The notes: generated by a model not told the origin, from the letters alone. A stretch of DNA of 61,263 nucleotides from Defluviicoccus sp. (GCA_022826125.1 JAJDVM010000210.1:1-61263); one strand, 5' to 3'; shown: positions 33,764-42,709, counted from the stretch's first letter. Numbers and translations are program-made.

Positions 33764-34705
33764 CTATTCGGTCTCCCAATACGCAAACCCGACGCCGGTG
33801 ATGATGTGGTAGGCAGCGATGTAATCGACGATTGTGGCCTTTGTTTTTCCCATCGCGCCGCCGACGGCGAGCCAGCTGCGGATTTCGCCGGTGCCGCCGT
33901 GATAGGTGTCCGACGGGATCTTGTAGAGCGATTCCAGCCGGTACGGATCGCCCGCGGCGAATGCGTCGAGCACGGCGCGGTCCAGCGGCTCGTCGATCCA
34001 GCCCGCGCGCGGGCCGCGCGGGTCGTGCGACAACCCGCCGGTCCCGAGAATGGCGATGCGTTCCGGCCTGGCCATGCAGACATCGGCGACCGCCTGGCCG
34101 AGGTCGAGGCACCGCCTGGCCGTGGGCAGCGGCTCGAAATAGCAGTTGAGCCAGATCAGCACGACCGGGATATCGAGCGCCGGCATGATCCTGGGCGACG
34201 TGCGGGTGAAGCCGTGCCCCATGCCGCGGTCAACCTTGCCGACCGAATGGGTTTCGTCCTGACGTGAGACCGCGATGTCGAAATCCCGTTGAACCAGCCC
34301 GTCGGCGATAAACTGCGAGAGTTCCTCGTGGCATTCGAGAACGATCGGCTCGGCGGTCGGATCGTCCAGCGTCTTTCGATCGGTCAGGTTCATCAGCCCG
34401 AGGCCGCGCTTGCCGAGAAAGATCGCGATCTGCGGGTTGATGAGATTGGAATCGAACATCTCGTCATGGTCGTCGGTGACCATCACGAGCACGTCCGGAC
34501 TGTAGGCGGCCAGCCTGTCACGCAACACGTCGAAGGCGGAGTCGATGCGCCGGCCGATCGCCGCGCGAACCTCCGGCGTCTCGTCCTTGACCTGCGGCGG
34601 CGGAGGTATGTCGGCGATGGCTGCCCGGTAGCGCTTCTCCCACCGGTCGGGCGGGATGAAGACGTTGGGGGCATGCGAGGCGGCGAGTCCCAATCCGACC
34701 GGCAT
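33764..34705 (-). CDS. LigB-type extradiol ring-cleavage dioxygenase
   Basis: The protein has 313 residues. It follows the type II (LigB) extradiol fold: His-11 in LAASHAPNVF, His-80 in VMVTDDHDEMF and Glu-274 in GGTGEIRSWLA fit the Fe(II) ligands, and His-227 in GTGGLSHDP fits the catalytic base. Such enzymes cleave protocatechuate, gallate, aminophenols or related diols next to a hydroxyl using O2. No LigA-like small subunit is encoded nearby, so it is a single-subunit type. The RidA gene 20 bp upstream recalls aminophenol routes, in which a LigB-type dioxygenase is paired with a RidA-family deaminase. Confidence 0.85.
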   Translation of the reverse strand: MPVGLGLAASHAPNVFIPPDRWEKRYRAAIADIPPPPQVKDETPEVRAAIGRRIDSAFDVLRDRLAAYSPDVLVMVTDDHDEMFDSNLINPQIAIFLGKRGLGLMNLTDRKTLDDPTAEPIVLECHEELSQFIADGLVQRDFDIAVSRQDETHSVGKVDRGMGHGFTRTSPRIMPALDIPVVLIWLNCYFEPLPTARRCLDLGQAVADVCMARPERIAILGTGGLSHDPRGPRAGWIDEPLDRAVLDAFAAGDPYRLESLYKIPSDTYHGGTGEIRSWLAVGGAMGKTKATIVDYIAAYHIITGVGFAYWETE

Positions 34706-34725
34706 GGTCCTTCCTTTCCCGTCCC

Positions 34726-35130
34726 CTATTGGGCTTCAGGAGCCAGCGCGATCACGTCGAGCGCGTAATGCGCCTTGCCGCCTGGCGCGGCATTGGCGTC
34801 CGCCACCCCCACCGCGATTCTTGCCGGCGGGTTCTCGGGGAAAAATTCCATCCACGCCCGGTGAAAGGGCTGCCGCTTTTCCAGGTCGTGCAGATAGAGC
34901 GTCACCTTGACGACATGCTCCAGCGTCGCCCCGGAGGCGGCGAGGATTTCCTCGAGATTGCGGAGGGCCTGACGCGCCTGTTCCAGCGGGTCCTCCGACA
35001 TGCCGTCGGTCGCCGGGTCGCGGCCGCGGACCGCAGACAGGAACAGGAAGCCCCCGGCCCTTACGCCCGGAACCATGCCCGGCATCCGGCCCGGCGAGTT
35101 CTCCGACAACGGCATCGGCTCCTTGATCAT
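34726..35130 (-). CDS. RidA/YjgF-family protein, possible aminomuconate-type deaminase
   Basis: The protein has 134 residues. Family signature: GGFLFLSAVRGRDP, QARQALRNLEEILAASGATLEHVVKVTLYLHD, then NPPARIAVGVADA with the conserved Arg that contacts a carboxylate. RidA proteins hydrolyse enamines and imines; subgroup members such as 2-aminomuconate deaminase release ammonia from meta-cleavage products of aminophenols. Placed between a LigB dioxygenase and a C-C hydrolase gene, that subgroup role is likely here, but the substrate is inferred from context only. Confidence 0.88.
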   Translation of the reverse strand: MIKEPMPLSENSPGRMPGMVPGVRAGGFLFLSAVRGRDPATDGMSEDPLEQARQALRNLEEILAASGATLEHVVKVTLYLHDLEKRQPFHRAWMEFFPENPPARIAVGVADANAAPGGKAHYALDVIALAPEAQ

Positions 35131-35152
35131 TTCGCAGACTCCGCGGTTCGCC

Positions 35153-36016
35153 TCACGAGGCCAGAAACTCGCGGATTATCCCGGCGGATGCGTCCGGCTT
35201 GTCGGTCTGGACCTGATGACCGGCGCCTTCCACCCAGTGGAACGCGACGTCGGGCAGCATCTCCGAGATTTTCCTGCCCGTGGCCGGTTCCGCGAAGGTA
35301 TCCGAATCGCCCCAGATGAAAATGGTCGGAATACGCTTGGTGATTTCCGGCAACGTGTCGGCCATGTTGTTGCGTGCGGCATAGAAGCTGTCACCGCGCT
35401 GGGCACGAATCGACTCGCCGAGTCGCTGGAACGCCTCCCAGGCGCCGGGACGGGTCGCGGCCGCCTGGCGTTCGTCGATCAGCGCATCGGTGATCCGGTC
35501 CCGATCGATAATCAGGGCCTGCAACAAACGCTTCATGCCGTCTCGGGTTCCGTCGTAACCCTCCAGCGCGCGCAAGGCATCGTTGGGCTCCTGACGGATC
35601 CTCATCGCCCCGGCTATGGTCAGCGAGGAGACCAGGATCATCTTCTCGATCCGGTGCGGGTTCTCGATCGCGTATTGCGCGGCGCACCATGCCCCCTGCG
35701 AATTGCCGAGAATCGTGAACCTGTCGAGGCAGAGCACGTCGCAGAAATCGGCGATGTGCTGAAGCCGGCTGTACAGCCCGTCGGGCGTCGGCGCCTCGGT
35801 ATCGGTGAGACCGAACCCGCCGATGCTGTCCGGCGCAACGACGCGGTACCGGTCGGCCAGCCTTTCCATGACCGGCCCCATCCCGGAGACGCCCGAGGAA
35901 CCGGCGCCGCCGCCGTGCAACGCTAGCAGGACGGGGCCATCGCCGCCCGATTCCGAATAATGCGTGCGCACGCCGTTGACCATGACGTAGCGCGAGCGGA
36001 TGTTCGTTTCAGCCAT
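35153..36016 (-). CDS. Alpha/beta hydrolase, meta-cleavage-product hydrolase-like
   Basis: The protein has 287 residues. It has LALHGGGAGSSGVSGMGPV, the GNSQGAWCA nucleophile elbow (Ser), Asp in FIWGDSDTFAEP and His in EGAGHQVQTDKP. The HGxGAGSS oxyanion loop and the DSIGGFGLTD segment are those of the BphD/HsaD/DmpD C-C hydrolases that split ring-fission products. It is 22 bp from ridA. It would act on the product of LigB, before or after deamination. Confidence 0.88.
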   Translation of the reverse strand: MAETNIRSRYVMVNGVRTHYSESGGDGPVLLALHGGGAGSSGVSGMGPVMERLADRYRVVAPDSIGGFGLTDTEAPTPDGLYSRLQHIADFCDVLCLDRFTILGNSQGAWCAAQYAIENPHRIEKMILVSSLTIAGAMRIRQEPNDALRALEGYDGTRDGMKRLLQALIIDRDRITDALIDERQAAATRPGAWEAFQRLGESIRAQRGDSFYAARNNMADTLPEITKRIPTIFIWGDSDTFAEPATGRKISEMLPDVAFHWVEGAGHQVQTDKPDASAGIIREFLAS

Positions 36017-36061
36017 CTGACTGCTTCCCTTTCATCCCTGAAGGTTCTTCCGTCGGGTTTT

Positions 36062-36847
36062 CTATTTCAGGTGCTGGGCAAAGAACGCGAGTGTGCGGGC
36101 CCAGCTCACCTCGGACGCGTCCGCGTGATAGGCGGGATGGGTGTCGTCGTGATAGGCGTGATCCGCACCGTCGTATTCGAAAAACTCGATCGGCTGGCCG
36201 GATGCTTTCAGCCCCTCCACCATCGCGTAGGCCCGATCCATCGGCACCACCCTGTCGGCGTTGCCCTGGTGGATCTGCATCGGGCATTGCAGCCTGCCCG
36301 CGGTCGCGATGCGGTCGATGGGATCGCCGTTGGGACGCGCCTCGGCCCCGACCTCGAGGGAGCCGTAGAACACCACCGCACAGGCGAGCTCCGATGCGTA
36401 GCCGCAGGCCCAGCCGTAGAGCTGGCCCCCGCCCGAGCAGTAGCCGATGGCGCCGATGCGCGAGCCGTCCACGTCGTCGCGGCCGCGCAGATAGCTCAGA
36501 CCGGCCTCCAGATCGGGAACGACCTGTTCGTCCGGCATTGCCTTGAATGCCTTGACGCGGCGTTCCTGCGGCGAAGAGAAGTCACGCGGCGACTGCCCGC
36601 CGATACGGCTGTAGAGGTCGACCGTCAGGCAGGCGTAGCCCGCCTTCGCAAGTCGGCGCGTCACGTCCTGACGATGCTCGATTATGCCGAGGTTCTCGTG
36701 CACCATCACTATCCCCGGAAGGTAGGTGCCGCCATTCGGCTTCGCGAAATACCCGCGGATCTCGTCGGCGCCGCTTTCGAACAACACCCAGCCGCAGTCG
36801 ACATCCCTTTCCCATTTGGGCGGCAGGGGAAGAATGTGTTCGGGCAT
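36062..36847 (-). CDS. Dienelactone hydrolase family protein
   Basis: The protein has 261 residues from the ATG at 36847. The Cys nucleophile is in GAIGYCSGGGQLYG, as in carboxymethylenebutenolidase; Asp lies in HQGNADRVVPMD and His in DGADHAYHDD. The N-terminus PGIVMVHENLGIIEHRQDVTRRLA matches the family. It hydrolyses lactone or ester bonds of ring-cleavage intermediates. It lies 13 bp after hyuB, so it may act on the product of that enzyme pair. Confidence 0.9.
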   Translation of the reverse strand: MPEHILPLPPKWERDVDCGWVLFESGADEIRGYFAKPNGGTYLPGIVMVHENLGIIEHRQDVTRRLAKAGYACLTVDLYSRIGGQSPRDFSSPQERRVKAFKAMPDEQVVPDLEAGLSYLRGRDDVDGSRIGAIGYCSGGGQLYGWACGYASELACAVVFYGSLEVGAEARPNGDPIDRIATAGRLQCPMQIHQGNADRVVPMDRAYAMVEGLKASGQPIEFFEYDGADHAYHDDTHPAYHADASEVSWARTLAFFAQHLK

Positions 36848-36860
36848 CCGGCGCTCCCTC

Positions 36861-39062
36861 TCAGAACCTGATCTCGCAATCGAAGAGCGGTTCCTCGCCC
36901 TTCCGCTTGACTTCGACGCCGTGCAGCCGCCCGCAGCCGCCGCAGGCGTAGCGGATCGCCTCGAGTTCCTCGTGCAGGGTGATGCGGGGTCCGAGATCGG
37001 CGGCCTCGGCCGGGCTGCGCGGCAGGTAGCGCTTCCAGTTCTCGTCGGCGGGCGACAGAACATGGCCGCAACCGCAACGAAGCCAAGCCGTGCCCTCGAT
37101 CCGATGGAACGCCGCGCCGTCGCCCATCAGGGCAAGCTCTACGCCCTTGGCGTCGTCGGGCGGCGCGCCAGCAAGCCGATGCTCCGGCTGCCAGGACAGC
37201 CGCTCGGCGCGCATCGCCTTACGCCGAGCCTCGGTTCGGCGCTCATCGAGCGTACCGTTCCGGTCGACGATCACGCCGTACAGGCGCTCCGCGGCGGCCT
37301 GAGAGACGAAGTTGCCGCGCACGTCCGCGGCGACCTCGGCCGGCGGCCGCTCGATGGGATCGCCCCAGCCGCCACCGGCGCTGGGCGCGTTTTCGTGCAC
37401 GTCGCGCGCGGTGAAGATCTCGGGTCGCCCGATCTTCGCCGGGTAATGGGTGAGTTCGCCGGTGATTTCCTCCGGCGTTCGCGGCATGTGGCCCCGACCG
37501 ATCAGGTCGCGCACGTTCGAATCCTTGTGCAGCCGGCGCGTGTTGCAGGCGCCCGGATAACCTCCGTGAAGCCCGAGCCCCGAAGGCGCCTCGTAGCAGT
37601 GACCTGCGAGGCGGAAATTCATCCGTTCCGTGTCGTGCAATATGTAGCCGTGCCCGACGCTCGCGCCGCCGCGGCGACGGCCCGGCCCGGCCGTGTCCGG
37701 GATGAAGCGGCGATAGAGATACATCATCGGGCTGTTGTTCTCGGCGCGCTCGATGTTCTGGAGCCGGATCGCCGGAATGTGCCGGTGACCCTGCGGGCTG
37801 AGACCGTCCCGATGCACGTACGCGCCGCCGCCGACATGGGCCTGGTCCAACGTCTGGCCGCTGTTGCGCTCGCCGTACTGGTTGCGGCCGATCAGCACGA
37901 ACGTGTCCGGCCCGCCATTGGGCATGGCCTGAGCCTCACCGATGTACTTGACGCTGGTCGACATCATCTTGGACAGCGCCTCGGTGACGACCGACTCCAC
38001 CAGCCACATGGCGCCGATCGGTCCCTGTCCGACGGGCGCCGGATAGTCGGCGTTGACGATCGACCCCTGGCGGGCGACGACCTCGAACGGGCGGAACACA
38101 CCTTCGTTCCACGGCAGGTCATAAGCAACAACCGGAAGCATTCCGGCTCTGATGCCCGCGTGGAGGCCCGACCGGGTGCAGTTCAGGAAGGTGGGCGCCT
38201 GGTCGGACGAGCCGGAGAAGTCGAGCACGACACGGTCATGCTGCTTGGTCATTTCCAGGCCGATGACATAGAGCTTGTTTTCCAGCCCGTCGTGATCGAG
38301 ATAGGTCTGCGAGCGGTAGACGCCGTCCGGCAGCTCGACCAGCCGAGCGCGCACCGCCGACTCCGAGAGCTCGATCGAGCCATCCATCACCGCCAGAACG
38401 GTATCGATCCCGTATTGATCGATGGTCGCTTCGAGCCGCTGCTGGGCGATTCGGTTGGATGCGAGGAAGCCGCGGAAGTCGAGCGCCATGTTCATGGGCG
38501 CCATCGAATTTTCGAGCACCATGTTCAAAATGTCGTGGCGGAAAGCGCCGTTCTCCACGACCTTCATAGGCGGGATCAGCAATCCCTCCTCGCGTACGTC
38601 ACGCGCTTGCGGGCCGAACTGGCCGCCAACGCTGATCTGATGCGCACACACCCCGATCCAGCAAATCCGTTTGCCAGCGTGGAATACGGGCGCCACGAGA
38701 CCGATGTCGGGCGGGTGGAGCGCGCCCTTGTAGGGGTGGTTGACCATGAACATGTCGCCCGGGCTGAACCCGGGCTCTTGTTCGCAGTCGGCAATGATGT
38801 GCTTCACCATCTCGGCAACCGAAGCGGCGTGGTAGAGCACGTTCTTGCCCAGCGTCACGATCTCGCCATTGGCGCGATAGATGCCGGTATTGAAGTCGGT
38901 CGCGTCGCTGACCAGCGGAGAGCCGGAAATCGCCGAGAGGGTCGCGGCCTGCTCCTCGCTGATGGAGACCAGACGGTGGCGCACCACCTCGAAGGTGACG
39001 GGATCCACCTCGGGGCGGTCATAGGAGTAGGTTTCGGCGTCCGGCGTCCGAGCGTCGTCCAT
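36861..39062 (-). CDS. HyuB-type hydantoinase/carboxylase subunit with acetone-carboxylase-gamma-like tail
   Basis: The protein has 733 residues, longer than the usual ~520-600 of hydantoinase B/oxoprolinase proteins. The HyuB part is clear: VDPVTFEVVRHRLVSISEEQ at the start, GDMFMVNHPYKGALHPPDIGL, and GGPDTFVLIGRNQYGE. From about residue 650 there is an extra metal-binding tail, LRCGCGHVLSP then NWKRYLPRSP, then YACGGCGRLHGVEV, ending LFDCEIRF. This resembles the gamma subunit of acetone/acetophenone carboxylases. The pair with hyuA 10 bp upstream is therefore more likely an ATP-dependent carboxylase than a hydantoinase. Confidence 0.85.
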   Translation of the reverse strand: MDDARTPDAETYSYDRPEVDPVTFEVVRHRLVSISEEQAATLSAISGSPLVSDATDFNTGIYRANGEIVTLGKNVLYHAASVAEMVKHIIADCEQEPGFSPGDMFMVNHPYKGALHPPDIGLVAPVFHAGKRICWIGVCAHQISVGGQFGPQARDVREEGLLIPPMKVVENGAFRHDILNMVLENSMAPMNMALDFRGFLASNRIAQQRLEATIDQYGIDTVLAVMDGSIELSESAVRARLVELPDGVYRSQTYLDHDGLENKLYVIGLEMTKQHDRVVLDFSGSSDQAPTFLNCTRSGLHAGIRAGMLPVVAYDLPWNEGVFRPFEVVARQGSIVNADYPAPVGQGPIGAMWLVESVVTEALSKMMSTSVKYIGEAQAMPNGGPDTFVLIGRNQYGERNSGQTLDQAHVGGGAYVHRDGLSPQGHRHIPAIRLQNIERAENNSPMMYLYRRFIPDTAGPGRRRGGASVGHGYILHDTERMNFRLAGHCYEAPSGLGLHGGYPGACNTRRLHKDSNVRDLIGRGHMPRTPEEITGELTHYPAKIGRPEIFTARDVHENAPSAGGGWGDPIERPPAEVAADVRGNFVSQAAAERLYGVIVDRNGTLDERRTEARRKAMRAERLSWQPEHRLAGAPPDDAKGVELALMGDGAAFHRIEGTAWLRCGCGHVLSPADENWKRYLPRSPAEAADLGPRITLHEELEAIRYACGGCGRLHGVEVKRKGEEPLFDCEIRF

Positions 39063-39072
39063 CGGTCCGCCC

Positions 39073-41163
39073 TCAGCCCTGAAGATGGATGATCATGTTG
39101 CCGTAGGCCTCGACCTCGAGCCTCTGGCCGATACCCACGACAACCGTGGTGTCAGGGTGCTCGACGATCGCGGGACCCGCGATCGCCGCGCCCGGCCAGA
39201 GACCTTCCGACCGGTAGATCGGCGTGTCGGTAAGGCCGGTTCCATAGAAATACACCGAACGGCGCGCCCCGGGTTCGGGCGCGCCGCCGCGGAGGGCGCC
39301 AGGCGAAGCGCGCCGTCGCGCGACGGGAACCAACGCTTCAGTCCTGAGCGTCGTAAACTCGACGCCCGATCCCCGTAACGCCGATCCCTCGCCGTAGAGT
39401 CGTTCGTACCGTTCCTGGAACCGGTCGACGACATCGTCGACATTCCGTGCCGCAAGCGCTCCCCCCGGGACCGGCACCGCGATCTCGTGCACCTGCTGGC
39501 GGAAGCGCATGCCGAGGAGTCGTTCGATCCTGGCGTCCGCGCCGAGGGCATCCCGGCACTGCGCCTCCAGCTGTTCGAACCCGCGGTTGAGCTCCGAGAG
39601 ATCGACGTGCTCCGAGGCACGCCGGAAGCGGGGTGGCGTATGGTGGCCATAGGCCAGCGAGAACGAGCGATGGCGGTCGGCGGTCACCGCACCGAAGGCG
39701 GAATGGCCGGCCGCTGTCGACGGGACGACCACCCTCCGGATGCCGGCGATGGCGCCGTATTGGTGGGCATGCGTCGCACCGGCGCCGCCATAGGCGAAGA
39801 TGGTGAAGTCCCGTGGATCGTGGCCCGACCAGGTCGTCACCCGGCGCAGCAGATCGGCCATTTGGTTGTTGGCGACCTCGCGTATGCCGGCCGCCGCCTC
39901 CTGCACGTCCATGCCGAGCGGTTCCGCGATATGCCGGCGCACCGCCCGCTCCGCCTTGTCGCGGTCGATCGACATCGTGCCGCCGAGGAAGTATTCCGCG
40001 TCGATGATGCCCAGAACCACATCGGCATCCGTGATCGTCGGGTCCTCCCCGCCGCGGCCGTAGCAGGCCGGTCCCGGCACGGAGCCGGCGCTCTCGGGGC
40101 CAACCGTCAGGCGCCCGGCGTGGATGCGCGCGATCGATCCTCCGCCCGCGCCAATGGCCGTGACCTGGATCGATGGCAGCGCGACGTGGAACCGGCCCAC
40201 CTCGCGGACGTTCTGCAACACCGGCTGGCCGTCGACGATGAGACCGACGTCGAAGCTGGTGCCGCCCATGTCGGTGGTGATGATGTTCCCGATTCCGAGG
40301 AGCTCGCCCAATTTCTGCGAGGCCAGAACGCCACCGGCCGGACCGGAGGTCAGCAGGTTGGCGGCCTGGAACGCCGCCTCCTCCGCGGGCAGCACGCCGC
40401 CTCCCGACTCCATGATGGAAATCGGTCCGTCATAGCCGGGCGCACGAACCGCCCGTTCCAACCCGCTCACATAGCGGTGGATAACGGGCCCCAGATACGA
40501 GTTGACGGCCGTGGTCGAGACGCGCTCGTACTCGCCGAGAATGGGCAGCAGGGTCGAAGAGAGGGTCACGAACATCTCCGGCGCCACCCCCCGGACGATC
40601 GCTTCTAGCCGGCGCTCGTGTTCCGGGTTGCGGAAGGACCACAGGAGCATGATGGCGATCGCCTCGACGCCTTGCTCCACGAGGCGGCGAACCGCTTCGC
40701 GCGCGCGGCTCTCGTCGAGCGGAACCACGACCCGCCCCTTGTAGTCGACGCGTTCGTCCACCTCCTCGATCAGGTCGCGCGGGACGATCGGGATCGGCGT
40801 GGTACGGGCGGCGTAATGCGCGATCTCGTGATCCAGCATGCCTGCCCAGCTCGCCTGGCAGCGCTGGATCGCCAGCACGTCGGAAAAGCCGCGCGTGGTG
40901 ATCAGCCCAGTCTTGGCACCCTTGCGCTCGATGAAGGCGTTGGTCGCCGCGGTGGTGCCGTGCGCGAAATATTCGAGATCGCGAATAAACTCGTCCGACG
41001 GGATAGCGAGTTGTTCCGCCGCCACTTCGAACGCGTCGAGAACCCCTTGCGTGCGGTCTTCGGGCGTCGTGGGCGACTTGACGATCGTTACTTCACCGGC
41101 GTCGGACAACATGACGAGGTCCGTGAAAGTGCCGCCGATATCCGTGCCGACGAAATAGCTCAT
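39073..41163 (-). CDS. HyuA-type hydantoinase/oxoprolinase/carboxylase ATP-binding subunit
   Basis: The protein has 696 residues. It starts with FVGTDIGGTFTDLVML, the actin-like ATPase phosphate loop of the family. ALxxRVTTWSGHDPRDFTIFAYGGAGATHAH and GHSAFGAVTADRHRSF are further landmarks, along with TNAFIERKGAKTGLITTRGFSDVL. It works with HyuB, encoded 10 bp downstream, in ATP-driven ring opening or carboxylation of ketones. It is the first gene of the 41.2-29.1 kb operon; a candidate GntR site lies 53 bp upstream of its start. Confidence 0.92.
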   Translation of the reverse strand: MSYFVGTDIGGTFTDLVMLSDAGEVTIVKSPTTPEDRTQGVLDAFEVAAEQLAIPSDEFIRDLEYFAHGTTAATNAFIERKGAKTGLITTRGFSDVLAIQRCQASWAGMLDHEIAHYAARTTPIPIVPRDLIEEVDERVDYKGRVVVPLDESRAREAVRRLVEQGVEAIAIMLLWSFRNPEHERRLEAIVRGVAPEMFVTLSSTLLPILGEYERVSTTAVNSYLGPVIHRYVSGLERAVRAPGYDGPISIMESGGGVLPAEEAAFQAANLLTSGPAGGVLASQKLGELLGIGNIITTDMGGTSFDVGLIVDGQPVLQNVREVGRFHVALPSIQVTAIGAGGGSIARIHAGRLTVGPESAGSVPGPACYGRGGEDPTITDADVVLGIIDAEYFLGGTMSIDRDKAERAVRRHIAEPLGMDVQEAAAGIREVANNQMADLLRRVTTWSGHDPRDFTIFAYGGAGATHAHQYGAIAGIRRVVVPSTAAGHSAFGAVTADRHRSFSLAYGHHTPPRFRRASEHVDLSELNRGFEQLEAQCRDALGADARIERLLGMRFRQQVHEIAVPVPGGALAARNVDDVVDRFQERYERLYGEGSALRGSGVEFTTLRTEALVPVARRRASPGALRGGAPEPGARRSVYFYGTGLTDTPIYRSEGLWPGAAIAGPAIVEHPDTTVVVGIGQRLEVEAYGNMIIHLQG

Positions 41164-41215
41164 CGACCTTCCCTGTCGAGTCGAGGGCCTATCATGCCCT
41201 GTTTAACAACAAAAA

Positions 41216-41235
41216 ACTAGTTATATAGGGTATTA
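41216..41235 (+). promoter_or_regulatory. Candidate GntR operator in the hyuA / hydrolase divergent promoter
   Basis: The plus strand fits ACTA-N-TTATATA-NN-GTATT, shared with 32118-32137 (16 of 20 identical). It lies in the AT-rich part of the 335-bp gap between divergent hyuA and the gene at 41499, so one site could control both. The rest of this gap shows no gene. Confidence 0.5.
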
Positions 41236-41498
41236 GGGTCGATTGTCCCCATCTCGACACTCGTCAAGCACTGCCGCGCCGGCAAATGCGCATGGGATGC
41301 ACGCCCCGGCAGGGTGTGCCCGGGGAATCGGGAGAGACAACCGCCTATCCGCTTGGCGGCTCGAAGCTTCGGCGGATCGACACAGCCAGGCACCCGTTAC
41401 GCTGCGGTTGCCCGGAAGTACAGGGGCCGTCCGGTACGGACGGCCCCGTGATCAAGCGGCTGCGCGCTGGCCCGAGCATTGCCGTTCATGAGGAATCC

Positions 41499-42563
41499 AT
41501 GACACACGAGGATCGCTGGCCCGAACCGCAGGAGCGGGACTTCCGGATCGAGAATTTCCGGTTCGGCAGCGGCGAGATGCTCGACGAGCTGCGCCTGCAC
41601 TACAAGACGCTGGGGAAGCCACGGATTGCCGAAGACGGCTCGATCGGCAATGCGGTGCTGCTGTTCCACAACACCACGGGGTCGAGCCAGACCTGGCTTG
41701 ACCCTTCGATGGCGGACCATCTCTTCCGCCCCGGCCAGCCGCTCGACCTTGAGACATGCTATGTGATCATCCCTGACCTGATCGGCTTCGGAAAGTCGAG
41801 CAAACCCAGCGACGGGCTGCGCACCCGGTTTCCCCGTTACCGCTATGACGACATGGTGACCTTGACGCACCGGCTCCTGACGCAGCAGCTTGGCATCGAG
41901 CGCCTGTCGCTTCTTGTCGGCATCTCGATGGGTGGCATGCTGGCCTGGCTCTATGGCGGGAGCTATCCCGATTTCGTCGAACGCCTGGTGCCGATCGCAT
42001 CGCAGCCCGGGCCCATGAGCGGCCGCAACTGGATGCAACGCCGGATTTCCATCGAAGCGATCCGCAACGACCCGGAGTGGAACGGCGGGAACTACGAGAC
42101 GAATCCTTCGCGATACGTCTTTGCCGCGCCGCTGAGCGGGCTCTTCATCCAGAGCGTTGTGCGCCTGCAGGAAAAGGCACCGACGCGCGCCGCAGGCGAT
42201 GCGCTGTACCGACAGATGGTCGACCGTGCCAGGAAGGGAGACGCGAATGACCGTCTTTACCAGCTCGAAGCATCCATGGATTACGATCCGTCCCATCTGC
42301 TCGGTCGCATCAGGGCGGAGGTTCTGGCAATCAACTTCGAGGACGATGAACTCAATCCACCCCAACTGGATACCATGGAGCCCGCCATCGCTAGGATCGC
42401 CGGCGCCAAGTATGTCCTCGTCCCGGCGGACGCCGGGACCAACGGGCATTATTCCACGCTGCTCCCGCATCTCTGGGCGCCGCACTTGTCGGAATTCTTG
42501 AACCGGGTTTGGCCCCTGAAACCCGATCTTCGGCCTTCACAACCTGTCGAGGCGATTCGCTGA
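41499..42563 (+). CDS. Alpha/beta hydrolase of the homoserine O-acetyltransferase (MetX) fold
   Basis: The protein has 354 residues from the ATG at 41499 with GAGGAATCC upstream. MetX-type landmarks: LHYKTLGKP, LLFHNTTGSSQTW, IIPDLIGFGKSSKPSDG, and the LVGISMGGMLAW nucleophile elbow; Asp lies in FEDDELNPPQL and His in GTNGHYSTL. Several residues of the true acetyltransferase (SAR-T and FEDD/GHD patterns) are changed, so it is more likely a catabolic hydrolase or acyltransferase. It is divergent from hyuA and probably shares its regulation. Confidence 0.82.
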   Translation: MTHEDRWPEPQERDFRIENFRFGSGEMLDELRLHYKTLGKPRIAEDGSIGNAVLLFHNTTGSSQTWLDPSMADHLFRPGQPLDLETCYVIIPDLIGFGKSSKPSDGLRTRFPRYRYDDMVTLTHRLLTQQLGIERLSLLVGISMGGMLAWLYGGSYPDFVERLVPIASQPGPMSGRNWMQRRISIEAIRNDPEWNGGNYETNPSRYVFAAPLSGLFIQSVVRLQEKAPTRAAGDALYRQMVDRARKGDANDRLYQLEASMDYDPSHLLGRIRAEVLAINFEDDELNPPQLDTMEPAIARIAGAKYVLVPADAGTNGHYSTLLPHLWAPHLSEFLNRVWPLKPDLRPSQPVEAIR

Positions 42564-42662
42564 GGTCCGCGTAGCCAGGCACCTATTCCGCAATCATCTA
42601 TCGCCCAAGCGCCGGCTCTCATTGTAGCCGGATCCTGGAACCACACCCCCGAACATGACAAA

Positions 42663-42709
42663 GACACTTAATGATCGGGGCCAAGGTTCGCGTCTCAGTG
42701 CGCCCACCA
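42663..42709 (+). other. Degenerate tRNA-Lys(CTT)-like 3' half
   Basis: From CTTAAT, like the anticodon loop of tRNA-Lys, this runs through a GGGGCCAAGG variable/T-stem region, a TTCGCGTC T-loop and GCGCCCACCA, an acceptor end with CCA. The T stem is mispaired and no 5' half is present. It lies between convergent genes. It looks like an eroded integration scar rather than a functional tRNA. Confidence 0.4.

Noticed and set aside
36726..39092. 788-codon open frame on the plus strand
   Set aside because: It is exactly antisense to hyuB, which has clear family motifs; long antisense frames are expected at this GC content.
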